Shown here one piece after another: positions 63,296 to 64,000 of a DNA stretch of 64,000 nucleotides. The notes under the pieces were generated by a model, which worked only from the letters and a program-made list of their open reading frames with translations, was not told the origin of the DNA and searched no databases. The stretch is from contig FOZN01000002.1 of assembly GCA_900114805.1 (NCBI GenBank), positions 372,001-436,000 on the forward strand, read 5' to 3'. Origin of the DNA: Agrococcus baldri (GTDB lineage: Bacteria; Actinomycetota; Actinomycetes; Actinomycetales; Microbacteriaceae). Position numbers and translations under genes: made by a program. Each line of letters begins with the position of its first letter. The first letter of the stretch is position 1.

Positions 63296-64000
63296 ATGGA
63301 TCACCTGCGCGCGCTGGCCGACTGCCAGGAGCAGTTCCTCGCGAGCACCCGGCGGGCCGACCTCGCGACGCCCATCCCCTGGCTCGGCCGGTGGACGGTC
63401 GAGAAGCTCGTCGTGCACCTCGCGCGCATCCACCACTGGGCCGCCGCGCAGGCGCGCCGCACGCAGGAGACGCCGCTCGGTCGCGGCCCCTTCGACGTGC
63501 CGCAGCTGTACGCGGAGTGCGCCGCCGAGCTGCGCGAGACGCTCGCCGAGCTCGACCCGGGCGCCCGCGCCTGGGCGCTCGTCGACGACGGCGTTCCGAG
63601 GGCCGAGCAGACCGGCACCGTGCGCTTCTGGCACCGGCGGCAGGCGCACGAGACGCTCGTGCACCTCTGGGATCTGCGCACCGCGATCGGCGAGCCGCTC
63701 GCCGCCGACGGCTTCGCGCCCGGCGACGAGGCGTGGGTCGACTGCCTCGACGAGGTCGTCACCGTCATGCACCCGCGGCAGCTGCGGCTCGAGCGCGTCG
63801 CCCGGCCCGCGGCACGCATCGTGTTCCGACCGGAGGGGGCGGATGCGTCGCTGACGCTGGGCGGTGCGGCCGACGACGCGCCGGAGGTCGTCATCGCGGG
63901 CCCCGCGCGGTCGCTCGCGCTGCTGGCCTGGGGACGGGGCGTCCCGGACGACGACCGGCTCGCCGCCGAGGGCGTCGAGGTGACGGGTGACCGGATTCTG
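63296..64000 (+). CDS. Maleylpyruvate isomerase family protein (mycothiol-dependent DinB-like), 3' end cut by the window
   Basis: The 235 visible codons encode a DinB-fold protein starting MDHLRALADCQEQFLASTRRADLATPIPWLGRWTVEKLVVHLARIHHWAA. Metal ligands are probably the HLARIHH cluster and a later HRRQAHETLVHLWDLRTAIG, the H-(x)3-E...H arrangement of the TIGR03083 group. This group includes mycothiol-dependent maleylpyruvate isomerase. The C-terminal part (RIVFRPEGADASLTLGG, VVIAGPARSLALLAWGRG) matches the second domain. It is 40 bp behind paaG and its right end lies outside the window. The reaction is uncertain. Confidence 0.82.
   Translation, partial: MDHLRALADCQEQFLASTRRADLATPIPWLGRWTVEKLVVHLARIHHWAAAQARRTQETPLGRGPFDVPQLYAECAAELRETLAELDPGARAWALVDDGVPRAEQTGTVRFWHRRQAHETLVHLWDLRTAIGEPLAADGFAPGDEAWVDCLDEVVTVMHPRQLRLERVARPAARIVFRPEGADASLTLGGAADDAPEVVIAGPARSLALLAWGRGVPDDDRLAAEGVEVTGDRIL

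Overview
This 64 kb window is very GC-rich and gene-dense. It looks like a chromosomal segment of an actinobacterium of the family Microbacteriaceae (order Micrococcales). The genus cannot be fixed from the sequence; Agrococcus is a guess. The evidence is a dnaK-grpE-dnaJ-hspR operon under HAIR elements, a mycobacterial-type dCTP deaminase, Ku plus a three-domain LigD, a resuscitation-promoting factor, frequent GTG starts and near-exclusive use of G/C-ending codons. I see no rRNA, tRNA, CRISPR array, insertion sequence or prophage.

Layout. 1-8240: end of a tripartite tricarboxylate transporter binding protein, an N-domain-less ClpB under a perfect HAIR operator, membrane proteins including a tandem Pr6Pr-type pair, an esterase-like hydrolase and a uridine-kinase-like P-loop protein. 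8269-11105: a MacB/FtsX-type ABC exporter pair and an Hsp20 gene preceded by a CIRCE (HrcA) operator. 11114-18950: a DHFR-like reductase, three membrane-protein genes, then hspR, dnaJ, grpE and dnaK (all minus strand) with two HAIR elements upstream of dnaK. 19031-28636: NUDIX hydrolase, MFS transporter, guanine deaminase, a divergent His-rich MarR regulator / His-rich protein pair, a large LuxR-type STAND regulator, dcd and small unknowns. 28643-35758: two tandem DUF1206 membrane proteins back to back with two tandem DUF4062-STAND-TPR ATPases. 35786-48886: dienelactone-hydrolase-like protein, YbdK-type ligase, the Ku/LigD end-joining pair, an autoproteolytic C45 peptidase-like enzyme, a VapBC-type toxin-antitoxin, a glutaryl-CoA-dehydrogenase-like enzyme, a multicopper oxidase/signal peptidase operon, and HAD and DinB proteins. 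49096-64000: an almost complete aerobic phenylacetate (paa) catabolic locus.

How the genes work together. The heat-shock genes form two circuits: HspR/HAIR for clpB and the dnaK operon, and HrcA/CIRCE for hsp20. In the paa locus PaaK activates phenylacetate to its CoA ester, PaaABCDE epoxidises the ring, PaaG isomerises the epoxide to oxepin-CoA, PaaZ opens and oxidises it, and PaaF, PaaH and the PaaJ-like thiolase complete beta-oxidation; PaaI is the rescue thioesterase. Two near-identical 22-bp palindromes overlap the promoters of paaJ and paaA and are the likely operators of the TetR-type PaaR encoded between them.

The points most worth a second look are the tandem DUF4062-STAND pair, a 61-bp double-hairpin repeat that sits in-frame inside paaD, mutually exclusive stem-loops between paaA and paaB, the paired His-rich regulator and protein, and a GGATGCG/CGCATCC heptamer that recurs at the apparent cost of codon preference.
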